From positions 140,488,494 to 140,552,493 of the forward strand of contig BSWB01000005.1 of NCBI GenBank assembly GCA_033239125.1: 64,000 nucleotides of DNA. The letters run 5' to 3'. Position 1 is the first letter of the stretch; each line of letters begins with the position of its first letter. Source of the DNA: Fagopyrum homotropicum (lineage: Eukaryota > Streptophyta > Magnoliopsida > Caryophyllales > Polygonaceae). The notes beneath the pieces were generated by a model. The model made no database searches and was not told the DNA's origin. It was given only the letters and a program-made list of their open reading frames with translations. Of this stretch, positions 33,628 through 44,695 are shown piece after piece. The position numbers were made by a program, and so were the translations under genes.

Positions 33628-34655
33628 GTAGAAAGCAAATCATCTCATCCATTCTTATTCCTCTTCAGTACTATTGGTGTTCAATTCTTCCTATTCCCCA
33701 TGCTGTTGTGTTGAAAATCAACGGGTTGCTTCGATCCTTCCTTTGGTCGGGTGTGGAGTCAAGCCCAAGAGCCCTAATTGCCTGGAAGTCCGTTTGTACC
33801 AATCTGTCCGATGATGGTCTTGGCTTTAAGGAGCTCCTTTCTTGTAATAGAGCTTGTATCTTCAAACTACTTTATGAACTGGAATCCCACCCTCCTGACC
33901 ATGACCTCTGGACCTGCTGGATCCATAACCATTACCTCAAAAATCAATTCATCTAGTCATATGAACCAAGCTACAAAAATAGTTTCACTTGGAACTCCAT
34001 CCTCAAAGTAAAAAACGATCTTCTCGTCTGCCTCAATGGTCGCAGTTTCACCACCACCACCACAAAAAAGCCATACGTGAACTTCTCTACCTCAACAGCC
34101 TATACTTTGCTCAAACCAGTGATGCCGCATCATCACCCCTATGGACTTGAGATCATTTGAAAGAGTACAAACATCCCAAAATGTAGCTTCATAACCTGGA
34201 TTGCCAGCCACCAAAGGCTACCTACCCTCTCCAAACTACTCACCTAGAACATTGTCCATAATGATTCATGTAAACTCTGCGATGGTCAACCTGAAGACGA
34301 AGATCACTTGCTCCACTATTGCAGGTTCTCATCACTCACCCTTGATCTCATCTCAAAATGGACTCACACCCCAGTTCCCTATCCCTACAAAACCAACATT
34401 TGGACTTGGCTTCAAACCACAAAACCCCAAAAGCGTAACTTCATTGCACACATTAGGATCGCCTCTATCACTACCTATGTCTACTTTGAATGGAAGGCTA
34501 GAAACGATCTAATCTACAACCACAAAGTTACTACTGAAATTGAATGTGCCAACAACATCATACGGGCTACAAGAAGTCATTTTGCTCAACATTGGAGGGA
34601 AAGATCCCTTAACTCACTTGTCTGGGCCAACCATCTAGCCATTTATCTTTTATAA
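33628..34655 (+). pseudogene. LINE C-terminal region (zf-RVT-like), broken
   Basis: Fragments in shifting frames match the region after plant LINE reverse transcriptase: INGLLRSFLWSGVESSPRAL and IAWKSVCTNLSDDGLGFK, then a Cys/His-rich stretch around 34270-34330. At least three stops or shifts interrupt it. Confidence 0.65.
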
Positions 34656-34757
34656 TTTTGCTCACCTCATGCTTCTATGATTTTATATATTGTTTAAGTG
34701 GACTCCCTGTACATCCTGGTTCGTTACATTAATACAACACATTTCAAAAAAAAAAAT

Positions 34758-35442
34758 GTCAGAAAGGAGAGTAAAGAAGAAAAGGTGTAGAGGAAATAGA
34801 GAGTGTAAAAAGGTAAACGAAAAGAAAAACAGCAGTGACTGTAAACCAATGTTTTAAATGAACAAAGAATGAAAACATTTTTCGTAACACAATAGTAAGC
34901 ACAAAGCGACTACAATAATGACTGTACCTACCAAATTTCAAAACCCGAAATAAAAGTAGCACACCATGAATGTTGTGATGTGAACGCATTAAAAACGGAT
35001 GTTAAGGGAAACGAGATACGACTCTGGCTTGAATGACGCATGTACATGCATTAACAAAGGGAAACACGCCAATACCACGGGTCAATTTCCCAAAGAAGAT
35101 GCAGAATTGCAGAGGCGGTGAGAAGATGGAAAGGCAACCGAAAAAACGTGGGGGACAAAACCTACTCATAAGGCGGCCCACAAGGTGGGAAGTAGCCGGC
35201 CAGTCCATCAACAACAAGAAGGGCAAAAAGGCGGGCCAAACTAACGAGGTAAAGAACGAAAAGTAATCGGGCCAAACTAAACGATTTAAAGAACAGTTGT
35301 GAACGGTCCAACGGACAACAAAAAGAGTTCAAAGTCCATTGCTGTTCATATCCCTAATTCTTCTTAATATTATAAAATGAATATTTGTTTTAAGATAAAT
35401 TATATATATATATATAGAGAGAGAGAGGGGGGAGAGAGAGAT
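34758..35442. other. Gene-free purine-rich interval
   Basis: Purine-rich, non-coding sequence after the LINE poly(A), then a short TA/GA microsatellite (35401-35440) at the left edge of the next element. Nothing else seen. Confidence 0.4.
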
Positions 35443-35668
35443 CATATGAGAACAGGTTTATCGTGTTATCATGAGAACATATTCGTAATTATTATTAGTT
35501 ATGTTACGAATGTGTCATATCGTTTAATGTATTATTCGTAGTTATTGTTATTCGTAGCTATTATCAATTATGATATCTACTCTAAATCTTGATCCTTAAT
35601 ACTCACCATCCGACGGTTTTAAGATTGTTCTCATAATTACACGATAAGGCTGTTCTCATGAGAACCAC
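35443..35668. mobile_element. Foldback MITE in (TA)n, copy 1 (Micron-like)
   Basis: The ends are about 37-bp inverted repeats (35443-35479 and 35626-35662) built around ATGAGAACA and TTATCGTGT. The interior, reverse-complemented, matches 59280-59470 (shared GATTTAGAGTAGATATCA, AATACATTAAACGATATG, CACATTCGTAAC). It has TA microsatellite on both sides. No coding capacity. Confidence 0.75.
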
Positions 35669-35672
35669 ACCC

Positions 35673-35707
<35 letters not shown>
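35673..35707. repeat. (TA)n microsatellite
   Basis: About 17 TA units adjoining the foldback MITE. Confidence 0.95.
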
Positions 35708-35708
<1 letters not shown>

Positions 35709-35710
<2 letters not shown>

Positions 35711-37578
35711 CTCGTAATTCTAGCATCCAATTATGGTGATGAATTGTGTGTCCCCTACAAAATAAGTAAATTTGGACCTTAGTTAATTGGTTTCCTTCCC
35801 TTTGTACATAGCTACAATTGAGGGAGCTAAGCACTTATGAATATATAATCATCACAAAATCCATTCACTTACAAACTCATCATTCTTTTAAGAGATGGGT
35901 GGCCCATATATATATATCCGATCCCAAAGTCACATTTACGATACCATAAAGATTTCATCTTTAATCACCAACATCTATCATTGTCAAAAGCTCTCTATAT
36001 ATATATGGTTGGACCCGAACCATTTTATGTAAAAATAGTGATAAATCGATCAAGGTCATAATCTTTGAGGGTATATACTAACTTAAGCTTTACAGAACAC
36101 TACGTACTTTACAAATGTTACATCACTTCTTCTTTTTAAAGTTTTATGCTTTGTTGGTATAATGAGTATCACTATCGATCATCATTTGTTGTCACTTAGA
36201 AAGAAAGGAATTGGATCGGAATGTGTTTGAAGGTGAAATTATAAAGTTTACCAAATGTATGTAGTTTGATGAACCAAAGAAAACTCCCTCCATTATCTTT
36301 AACTTCGGCCCTCGACCAGAACTAATGGGTAGCAAATATAAAAATAGATAGCCTTGACTTTTGACTTTGATGTTATTACGATAGTCAACTCCATCTTTCA
36401 TGATGACACGAAACACATAAAACTGATTGTCATTTTATTTGCGATTATATTAACTCCAGTAACATTGCTACTAACAATATATACTCTTCTTCAACCAACC
36501 AACATCTTTACCAAGTCACTCAACAAATCGCACTTTTGAAAAACCTACATGCTCCAACTTGAGAGGAGTCCATCTTAAGACTCGTGTCAAGTATTAACTA
36601 GATCACGTCATTAGACCCGTCGAATATGAAAATAAATGGACATTTGATTATCATAAATTAACCTATACTTCTTGAGATAACTTAGCTTGTGTGTTACTTG
36701 CACGTAGTCTAAGAGTGTAGTTAAGAACTCTTTTTCACAAGCTTATGAAACTTGTGAAGAAAAAACAAAAATTATGAAATTAGTGTTTTAGAGTGCAAAC
36801 ATATGAAAGTTTATAAAAGTTTGAAATTTGCTTGCATCGTTAAGAAGCTTATGAAAATTATGTATTTTATCAAATGATACATTATAAATAAAATCTTACA
36901 AAATTTATATTTATATATATAGAGTAAACTCTTTTTGGTAATATTACAATTACTTCAAATAACCCCTATAAAGGTCGTTATTTCAAATACCCATTAATCT
37001 TATATATTAAAATAGGTTTGTTTAATCAACTACTTATTTCATCTACTAAATTTTTTTAACATCAACTATCAATACACTTGAACTTCAATAAGTTAGTGGT
37101 TTATGATCGTATATTAACTAAGGTCGTTGTCTATTTGTATTGCATAAGATGATTGATGTAAGAAAAGGTCGTTGTCTACTTCTGAAACTTATAGAGTATA
37201 AAGATTTTTAACGGTTATTTACGAGACTTGTGAAACTTATACAGTATAAAGGTTATGAAAAATTTTCAACCTCTGATAGACTACGAGAATTACGAAATTT
37301 ATATAATTCTCTGTATATGTCGAACAAGAACTGTGTCTATAATTACATATTTTCATTTTGTCTAAGAATATATTTTTATTTATGGATAGGATCCTATATT
37401 TTTTTTTATTTTTTTTTTTGAAGAGGTACTTAGATCACCCGGATCCTATATTTCTATAACATCCTTTTGTGAATTCTAAAAATATAAACGCCCAAAACAC
37501 ATCTTTGAAGGTATAAACTATATATGGATTCACTTACAATCACAGTGAATGTATAAACTATATATATGTCATTTTGGG
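35709..37578. other. Gene-free AT-rich interval
   Basis: No supported gene on either strand. Between 37130 and 37300 a few short phrases recur (AAGGTCGTTGTCTA, GAAACTTATA(C/G)AGTATAAAG), giving weak internal duplication. Confidence 0.45.
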
Positions 37579-37921
37579 TAGGGCTGCGTATACGGTCCAG
37601 ACCGGACCGGTGGACCGTAAATTGATAAAACCTTGGACCGTAAACCGGAACGGGATCGGACCGTAACGGTCCGGTCCGGACCGGTCCTGTTCCGGGTTGG
37701 ACCGATTTGTACCTAAATTGTGCAATTTTGGTGAGGTTTTTCGGTTCAAAACCAGACTTGGATCAGACCGTAATGGAACTGGATCGGACCGAACTGGAAA
37801 TTCGTAATTTACGGTCCAACGGATTACGGTCTTATACGGTCCAAAAACCGGACCGGACTGTAAGACCGGACCGTAAATTCCAGTCCGATTTTCCAGTCCG
37901 GTCCGATTTTATACCGCCCTA
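37579..37921. mobile_element. hAT MITE filled with GGTCCG/CGGACC motifs
   Basis: It is flanked by a perfect 8-bp target duplication, ATTTTGGG, at 37571-37578 and 37922-37929. The ends are inverted: TAGGGCTGCGTATACGG at the left and the complement of TAGGGCGGTATAAAATCGG at the right. The 343-bp interior is a dense array of CGGTCCGGACCG, GGACCGTAA and their complements, with no coding capacity. Confidence 0.88.
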
Positions 37922-38289
37922 ATTTTGGGTAGCAAGGTCAATATCAAAACAACATTGGTGACAAATATTCAAACAATAAATGGGCCATTCAGATAGCCTT
38001 AAAATTATTTGGACAATTTGGCGTAAATAAAATAAACTAAAGCCCAAATAAAATAATTTACTTATTTTACTTCCAAGTCCAGTCCAAGAACTTGGGCCAA
38101 ATTTTAAAACGGACTATAAACAAATTGGGCCAAAATCTTGGGTTTGAAATTCGAAAGAAAGAGGGCAAAAGAGTAAATTTATCAACTCCACATTTCACAG
38201 GAATTCAGGATCCAAACAAGGGGCAAAAGAGTCACATCATTTGAAAACACTTAAAATAAAGAAAAAATAATAAATAAAAACCCACTCCC

Positions 38290-39324
38290 CCCTCTCCTCC
38301 AAAATTTCTTACATCTTCCTCCCTCTCCATCTTCTTCCCCTACACTCCTCTCTCTTTCTCTTCCATTGCAGACAACAAAATTCTCTTTTTTCTCTCTACT
38401 CTTTACTTTGAAAATCAGCCATTGAAGGTATCAAAACAGAAACCCTATCATCTTCTATCCAATTTAAAGCCGGAAATTTGACACCCAACATAGAAAACCC
38501 CTTTTCGTGCTCTCAACGATGAATCAGTCCTGAGAATCTTGAGTATTCAAGATCAAAATCCTTCATTTGCTGTTTCTATTGAAGCTCTGTGTTGTTTTCC
38601 CATCCGGGTTTTTATCCAATTGTTCAACAACCGCTTCATGAGGAAGAAGATTCGAGTTTAGAAGAAGATAGCCCTCGAACAAGAGCAGTAAAAACTGCAT
38701 AAACAAGAGATTAGATCTATTGGGTTTTGTGTTTTTCTTATTCTCAACATGTAATGTCTTACCACCCTCTTTTCTACTATGGATAGGGATTTTTTCTTTG
38801 TGTTTTCTTCTTCTTCGTTTTGTGCTTGTAATCGGAGATTTGGTTTTGTTGATTTCAATCAATTTGGTACTGAGATGAGGACTATCAAAAAATTTGCTAA
38901 TTTGGCGTATATTAGCATTTTCTGGCTTGCTTGCTCCTTTGAATGGCAATGAAGGACCAAAATCATTTTGATTTCTCATTTGATTCACTAAAGTCTTAAC
39001 AGTTTTATCCTCTTCTCCTTCTTCTTCAAACCCTTTTCATCTCTTATCATCAACTCTTCAATTATGAAGTGTTTGTGAGTTTGCTTCTTCTTTGAAAGGA
39101 TTGACCTTTATCCTCATCTCAGAACTCCAGTAAACAAAAATCAAGACATAAGGAACAAAATTTCATGCCCAAATGCTAAACTCCATTAATTTGAACTCTT
39201 CAGATCTTCAACAATTTCACAAGGAAGAATGCAGATCTTCAAAATTCTGTCTTGTATATGAGCAATCTATTGTGGGTTAATAGTGATGTCAATTTTTTTC
39301 CTTGTTTTGAGCAGGCATCCATCT
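38290..39324 (+). promoter_or_regulatory. Promoter and long 5' leader of the DUF1639 gene
   Basis: A strong pyrimidine-rich stretch (CTCC/CTTC repeats) at 38283-38400 resembles a plant core promoter/leader. A 3' splice site TTGTTTTGAGCAG at 39302-39314 lies 10 bp before the ATG, implying an intron in the 5' UTR. The exact transcription start cannot be fixed. Confidence 0.45.
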
Positions 39325-42300
39325 ATGAACACACCACCTGATGGTATTCAATCACCTCTAATCGCTTCAGCACCTCTAACCGGCGGCAGAAACTCCACCA
39401 CCATCACCACCAACAGCAACCACCATGGAACAACCTCAGAAAGCATCAACAATGGCAAAACAAACACTTTATTGGTAAGTGGAGGCGAATCCAAGCCTTC
39501 ATCTTCTTCCTCACCACCAAAATCCCAAGATTTTTCCACAGTAAGTTTCGTTAACAATGGAAATTCAGTTCAACAACAAACCCATGAAAGCAAAAGCACT
39601 GAAAACCCTAATCAAAGTAGCGGAGATGCGTTTCTTCAATGGGGTCAAAGAAAGCGATCCAAAAGAACGGTCGGTGACAAATTCTCCGGCGTCCGTGCAA
39701 TGCCTCCGCCACCTCCACCACCCGGAATTGGCGGTAGAAACGGTGGATGTGGAGGAACAAAGCTCCACAAGGCGAATACCAACGGCGGTTTCTCTTCCAA
39801 AGATGCTTCTTCCAGTCAAAGAAATAGGTAAACCCAGTTGCCCAATTTGATCTTCAAATCCCTAATTTGGTTTCCCCAAATCTTACTTTGCAATTAGGTT
39901 TTGTTTGATTTCCGCTTTTTCTCTGCGCTAACAAGGCGATGAGTAATAGGTTGGTTTTGGTGGGTCACTAAAGTTTGACATTTTCAAACCCTTCCACAAA
40001 TTTTTATTTTCTCTCACAAAATCTCCACATCTTCTACTTTTACTTTTTTTACCCTTCCATGTAAATCTCTTTCCAATTTACATCACTTAAGTTTATCCCC
40101 CTTTTTGTGGAGGTTTGCAACAAGATAATTCATAATTACACTTATTATCAATTTTAATAAAGTCTTTTTCTTCAATAATTTTTTGTAATTATTATTATAA
40201 GGTGGGTGTGGATGTGGGTTCTTTAGATTTTTGTGTTTAAGCTTAGTTGTAGTCTTGTAGATCTTGTGATTTTTATGTTCCCATGTCATTCAAACCCTTT
40301 AGATCTATACTATTTACCATTTTGCCCTTCTCAAAATCCAAATATTCATGTTTATTCTTCTTCCACTAGTATCAAATTTGCTTTCATCTCCTAAAATCTG
40401 CAAAATTTGTGCCTTCTTCAAATTAGGGTTTTTGGCATAGTTTTTGTGTTTGTGTATTCTCTCTTCAACCCAAAAGGGTAAATTTTTTCCCCTATTCCCT
40501 TTCTACCCCTCTATTAAAAACCAAATTTTAATGGGGTTTGTATTAAATTCTTGTCTCTTTCCTTTCCCTAACATAAAAAAACATTATGTATTGATACATT
40601 CAAAAAGAAAAAGAGAAAGTAAAGAAAACACAAACCCTTCAAAATCTTTCTCACTGTCAATATATATATATATACACAAACAAATTTTCTCATACAAATT
40701 TGCTTGTTTTTGTTTGGTTTCATAAAAAAATGATCAGGAACTTGGAAGACAGTAGGATGATGATGATGATGGGCGGTGGAAGCAACGGCGGAGGATCACC
40801 ACCGTCGAAGAATCATCAGGAAGGCGTGAACCGTCCGATCTCATCAAGATCTACGGTTGGAAAGAGATCAGAGAAAACTGACGCCAAAAAAAACCCTTGT
40901 TCTTCGTCCTCTTTTGGTGGGTCAATCAGAAAAGAAAAACCCATTGAAACCCATCATCAATTAGACCACCACCTAACTTCTCCGGCGAGAGGCGGGGCTC
41001 CGGCGGCGGATACCGAGACCCACAACGGCAAAGGCGGTGGTGAGGTTGTTGAGTGTCCAAGGATTTTCATAGCATTGTCTAGGAAGGAAAAAGAAGATGA
41101 TTTCTTTACAATGAAAGGCACCAAATTGCCTCATAGACCTAAGAAAAGGGCCAAAGCCATTGATAGAACTCTCCAGGTACTAATTCAATTTTATGAGTTT
41201 TTAATTTTTATTTATTTTTTGCCCATTATGAATTTTGTTTTTAATAATTACAAATTTTTGAATGTTAAATGCTTAATTATTAATAATAATGTGTTGGGTA
41301 TGACACTTTTTTTGCCTTTGTTTGCAGTATTGCTTTCCAGGGATGTGGCTTTCTGAACTTTCAAGGGCAAGATATGAAGTTAGAGAGAGAAAGAGTGTGA
41401 AGAAGGTAATTATTTGTTTTTTTATAATTTATTTTTATAAATACTTGTTTTATTTTGGTAAATATAAAATCTAGGTAAAAAATGATTGATTGATTGGAAT
41501 AGTCTGACGGCCCGTTTGGTTTTAAATTCAGTTTTAAATTCGGAAACGGAATTGAAACGAATTAGTCCATATCTATATCATTATTCAAGAAATTGTATGA
41601 AATCATCTCTTGTTTTGTAAGGCAAAATGCACTTGATTTCCCACATTTTGGGACCTTACCAATTACTTCAAATACAAGGAATAATTTCAAAAACTTTCAT
41701 GAATAAGGGTATACATATGACTAGATTCGTTTCTATTCCGTTTTCGATTTCGGAGTTAAAATCAAACGGCCCTGAAATTGTCAAAGAGAATAGGGATTTA
41801 GGGAATGATAATGTATGTTGTTTATTAGACTATAGGAAAATTAACTTAAAAAGGAAATTTCGAGGACACTAACCACATAATAACATATTTATATTAAACT
41901 ATTAATATAAGGCTATAAATAAAACTTTTTTTTTTGAATTTATTCTGTACCGTCCATCTGTCAAAGGATTAGGAATATAATGAGTGTGGGCCCATAAGGA
42001 CACCGGTTTCTTTTTGGGTTTGGTTTATCTTTTTCATAAATTGTGGGCCCTTTTCATCATCCAATGGGTATTATTTATTATTTCTTTTAAATTAAATGAC
42101 TATTTCCAATTTTCCAATCAATGGTTGAAATGTCTTAATCCCTTATTTGCCTTTTTTAAGGGTGTGTTTAACGGCATATATTAAAAAAAAGGGATTAAAT
42201 ATTAAATAAATAGAGGATTATAACTTGTTATTCAAAAACAAGAAAGATGCAAGCTTTGAATGTGAAAATCATAATTCTTTTGTCTATGAAGTTTGATCCT

Positions 42301-42395
42301 TGAAATTGAACACAATTGTCAATCTTTGTTCTCCATAGCAACCGAGGCGAAGGGGACTGAAAGGCTTGGATAGCATGGAGAGTGATTCGGATTAG
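39325..42395 (+). CDS. DUF1639 family protein
   Basis: Four coding exons (39325-39827, 40738-41176, 41328-41405, 42339-42395) join to 1077 nt, 358 residues. The start at 39325 (MNTPPDGIQSPLIAS) is preferred over an in-frame upstream ATG, because the latter lies inside the polypyrimidine tract of a 5' UTR intron. The N-terminal two thirds are low-complexity Ser/Asn/Gly/Pro with PPPPPPPG. The conserved domain runs from PRIFIALSRKEKEDDFF through TMKGTKLPHRPKKRAK, TLQYCFPGMWLSELSRARYE and KKQPRRRGLKGLDSMESDSD to the stop. This is the diagnostic DUF1639 block. Its function is unknown; basic stretches could direct it to the nucleus. Intron 3 carries a Tourist-like MITE. Confidence 0.9.
41508..41772. 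mobile_element. Tourist-like MITE in intron 3 of the DUF1639 gene
   Basis: It is flanked by TGA on both sides (41505-41507 and 41773-41775). The ends are CGGCCCGTTTGG and CAAACGGCCC. The interior is related to the copy at 50002 (shared TTTCATGAATAAGGGTATA, CTAGATTCGTTT, TTCGGAGTT). Confidence 0.8.
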
Positions 42396-43250
42396 CTCGG
42401 TTGACAATGGCTGTGGGAACGAAATGCTCGAGTTGTGTCCGGCTCTTCGCTGAGCGGAAAAGCTCGGGGCTTGTTTGTGTTATCTCAAATTCTCCGTCTC
42501 TTATTTGGAAAGCAAGAAGAGAGTAGCAGAGATGTTTTGTGTAATGTTTCATTAGGAATGCTTTTGTTCAGTAATTGTCACTTCTTAATCTCCTTGTTAA
42601 TAGCTGACTGGGAAAATCATTCCTAATTTTAAACTCCTTATTTTCTTCATTGTTTGTGGTCATGAATAGAGCTTGTAGTTTATGAATCTGCATTAACCGG
42701 AAGTTCCCCTAATTACATTACAATCAGAAAGCAATATTTACCTAATAATCAGGTTGAAACTTTGAAGAAATACATAAACCGAAACGGATACGGGAAAAGA
42801 ATAAGGCTTTTTACTTATTTTCTTGTATTTAAACCTTAGGTTTTGTACAAATCTACATCACTGTATGAAATATCCAAAACTGGAATCCGAATATTCATTG
42901 AATTCTCAAGCAGCAGTAAGCACTCATCAACTATCCCAGAAGGTGAAGGAGGGAGTCAGGCTGCGGTAGGCATTACAACAGGGAGTAGAACAACATGGCA
43001 AGGTCGAAGAGAGTGCGCGAGAGAGTTACTGGAGGAGAGCCAACTCCGGCATTAAACAGAGGAGACTAGGAGATTACGAGGGAGAAGAGCTGAGTGAGCG
43101 TGGAGTAGAAACCAGAGAACTGTGCGAGACAAGGGGAGTCGGGGAGAGACGAGATTTAAGCTAAACTTTTCAAACCCGTCCACAACACCCCGTCCAGCCA
43201 AAAAACAGGACAACCCATGTCTGGACGTCGTCCAGGCCCTTATTTAGAAC
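42396..43250. other. 3' region of the DUF1639 gene, then non-coding DNA
   Basis: The first ~250 bp are probably 3' UTR. The rest shows no gene; a GA-rich stretch at 42940-43150 has no recognised match. Confidence 0.4.
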
Positions 43251-44073
43251 TAGGGGTGGGCATGGGACAGGACGGGACGGGATAGGGGTCATCCCGCGTC
43301 CCGTCCCGCGAGTTATTTGCGGGACAGGACGGGATTTATGACATTTTTTCTTTGTCCCGCGCGGGCCCTGTCCCATGTGGGACGGGACGGGACAAATCCC
43401 GCGAAAATTACGCATCGATTATATTTAATATGTATATTTGTTTTCTCTCGTGTTTAAAGACATAAATGATCGGAAAAAAAAAACTCGATACCGAATTATC
43501 GATTCATGACGCCTACATTAGTTGTTTATACATTGAAAACAAATTCAAGTTACATCAAAGTGTCTTACCGACTCAAATTCAAAAAATAACAATAGATAAT
43601 TTAATGAAAATTATATTTATTTAACTATCGATTACAATTGTGGTAATCCACAAATACAAGGGCAATGGAACCGACTAGAGCAAGGGTGTCGATGGAACGG
43701 ACCAGAGCAAGGCGGCAAACGGACTAAATCAAGGGAGATGAGAAAGTCTAGTATTTTAGATACAACCGAATGAGTAGAAAAGAATGAGTGAATGAATGAT
43801 GAAAAATCATCAATTTAATAATTTTAAAAAAAATTTAAAAATTATAATTTATGTATATTATTTATCTATATAATATTTATAAAAATATAAAAATATTATT
43901 TATATATATATGCGGGACGGGATTAACCGGGATGAGAAGTGATCGTCCCGCGTCCCGTCCCGCAAATTTCTTGTGGGACGGGACGGGATACACATTTTTT
44001 TTTCCAAATCCCGCCGGGATCGGGACGGGATCGGATGCGGGACGGGATTAAGCGGGATTTATGCCCACCCCTA
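43251..44073. mobile_element. hAT-like element filled with CGGGA/TCCCG arrays
   Basis: The ends are perfect 14-bp inverted repeats, TAGGGGTGGGCATG-type at 43251 and TATGCCCACCCCTA at 44060-44073 (one mismatch at the inner edge). Flanks TTAGAAC (43244-43250) and TTAAAAC (44074-44080) could be a worn target duplication. Both terminal ~130 bp are dense GGGACGGGAC / GTCCCGTCCCG arrays; the ~500-bp middle is AT-rich and non-coding. Confidence 0.8.
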
Positions 44074-44695
44074 TTAAAACAGTGATTTTAAGACGGGTCA
44101 ATAAGGATCGTTATTTCTAACAACCTACACTAACAGTGACTCGTTCTCCTCTTGAATCAATGTTATTATTAAAGTCGAGTCTTACTAGTTTAGCCGGAAA
44201 AGTCTTCCCCCTAAAGAGTGTTAGCTGGTAAATTAGGTCACAAGTTTGAATTTCTTCCGATTGATCATCACTTCATACCAAGAACAAAAAAGGGTAGAAT
44301 AGTATGTACTTGGCACCAGATTCATAAGCTGTCTTTCATTGACAAAACATGGATTCAGATAGTAAATAGTAAAAAGGAGTATTTTCTTTTAAAAAAGCAG
44401 TTTCTAAATAACTTGAAGAGTACTTGAACACTCATCCAAATCAACATGTTTGGATATCGTTTTCAGGGAAAACGAGACTTCACCCGTTACTTAAACTGTT
44501 TGAGAAATTGCACTCTGGAAGTAAACATTTGTTAAAATATTCCCCTCAGGAAAGAGGAAGCCAAGCAGACAACTTAATGGAGACCTTCATCTCTAGAGTA
44601 TCATCCAGGAAGTTTCAACACAATGAAACTATGTAAGCATTCCAGGTGAACAGATTACATAAGCATGTCAAGATTAGAAAAAGTACCAAATTTTG

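Larger units (their letters stand above)
30425..34757 (+). mobile_element. Dead, 5'-truncated plant LINE (L1 type)
   Basis: In order: an ORF1 tail of DUF4283/zinc-knuckle type, an AP-endonuclease, a reverse transcriptase, a degraded C-terminal zinc-binding region, and a terminal A11 tract (34746-34756) as the poly(A) end. The frame is broken between the endonuclease (stop at 31994) and the reverse transcriptase (different frame). More stops follow at 33625 and beyond. ORF1 lacks its N terminus, so the copy is 5'-truncated. Confidence 0.85.

Noticed and set aside
39283..39324. Upstream in-frame ATG (MMSIFFLVLS) for the DUF1639 gene
   Set aside because: It lies in the polypyrimidine tract directly before a TTTTGAGCAG splice acceptor.
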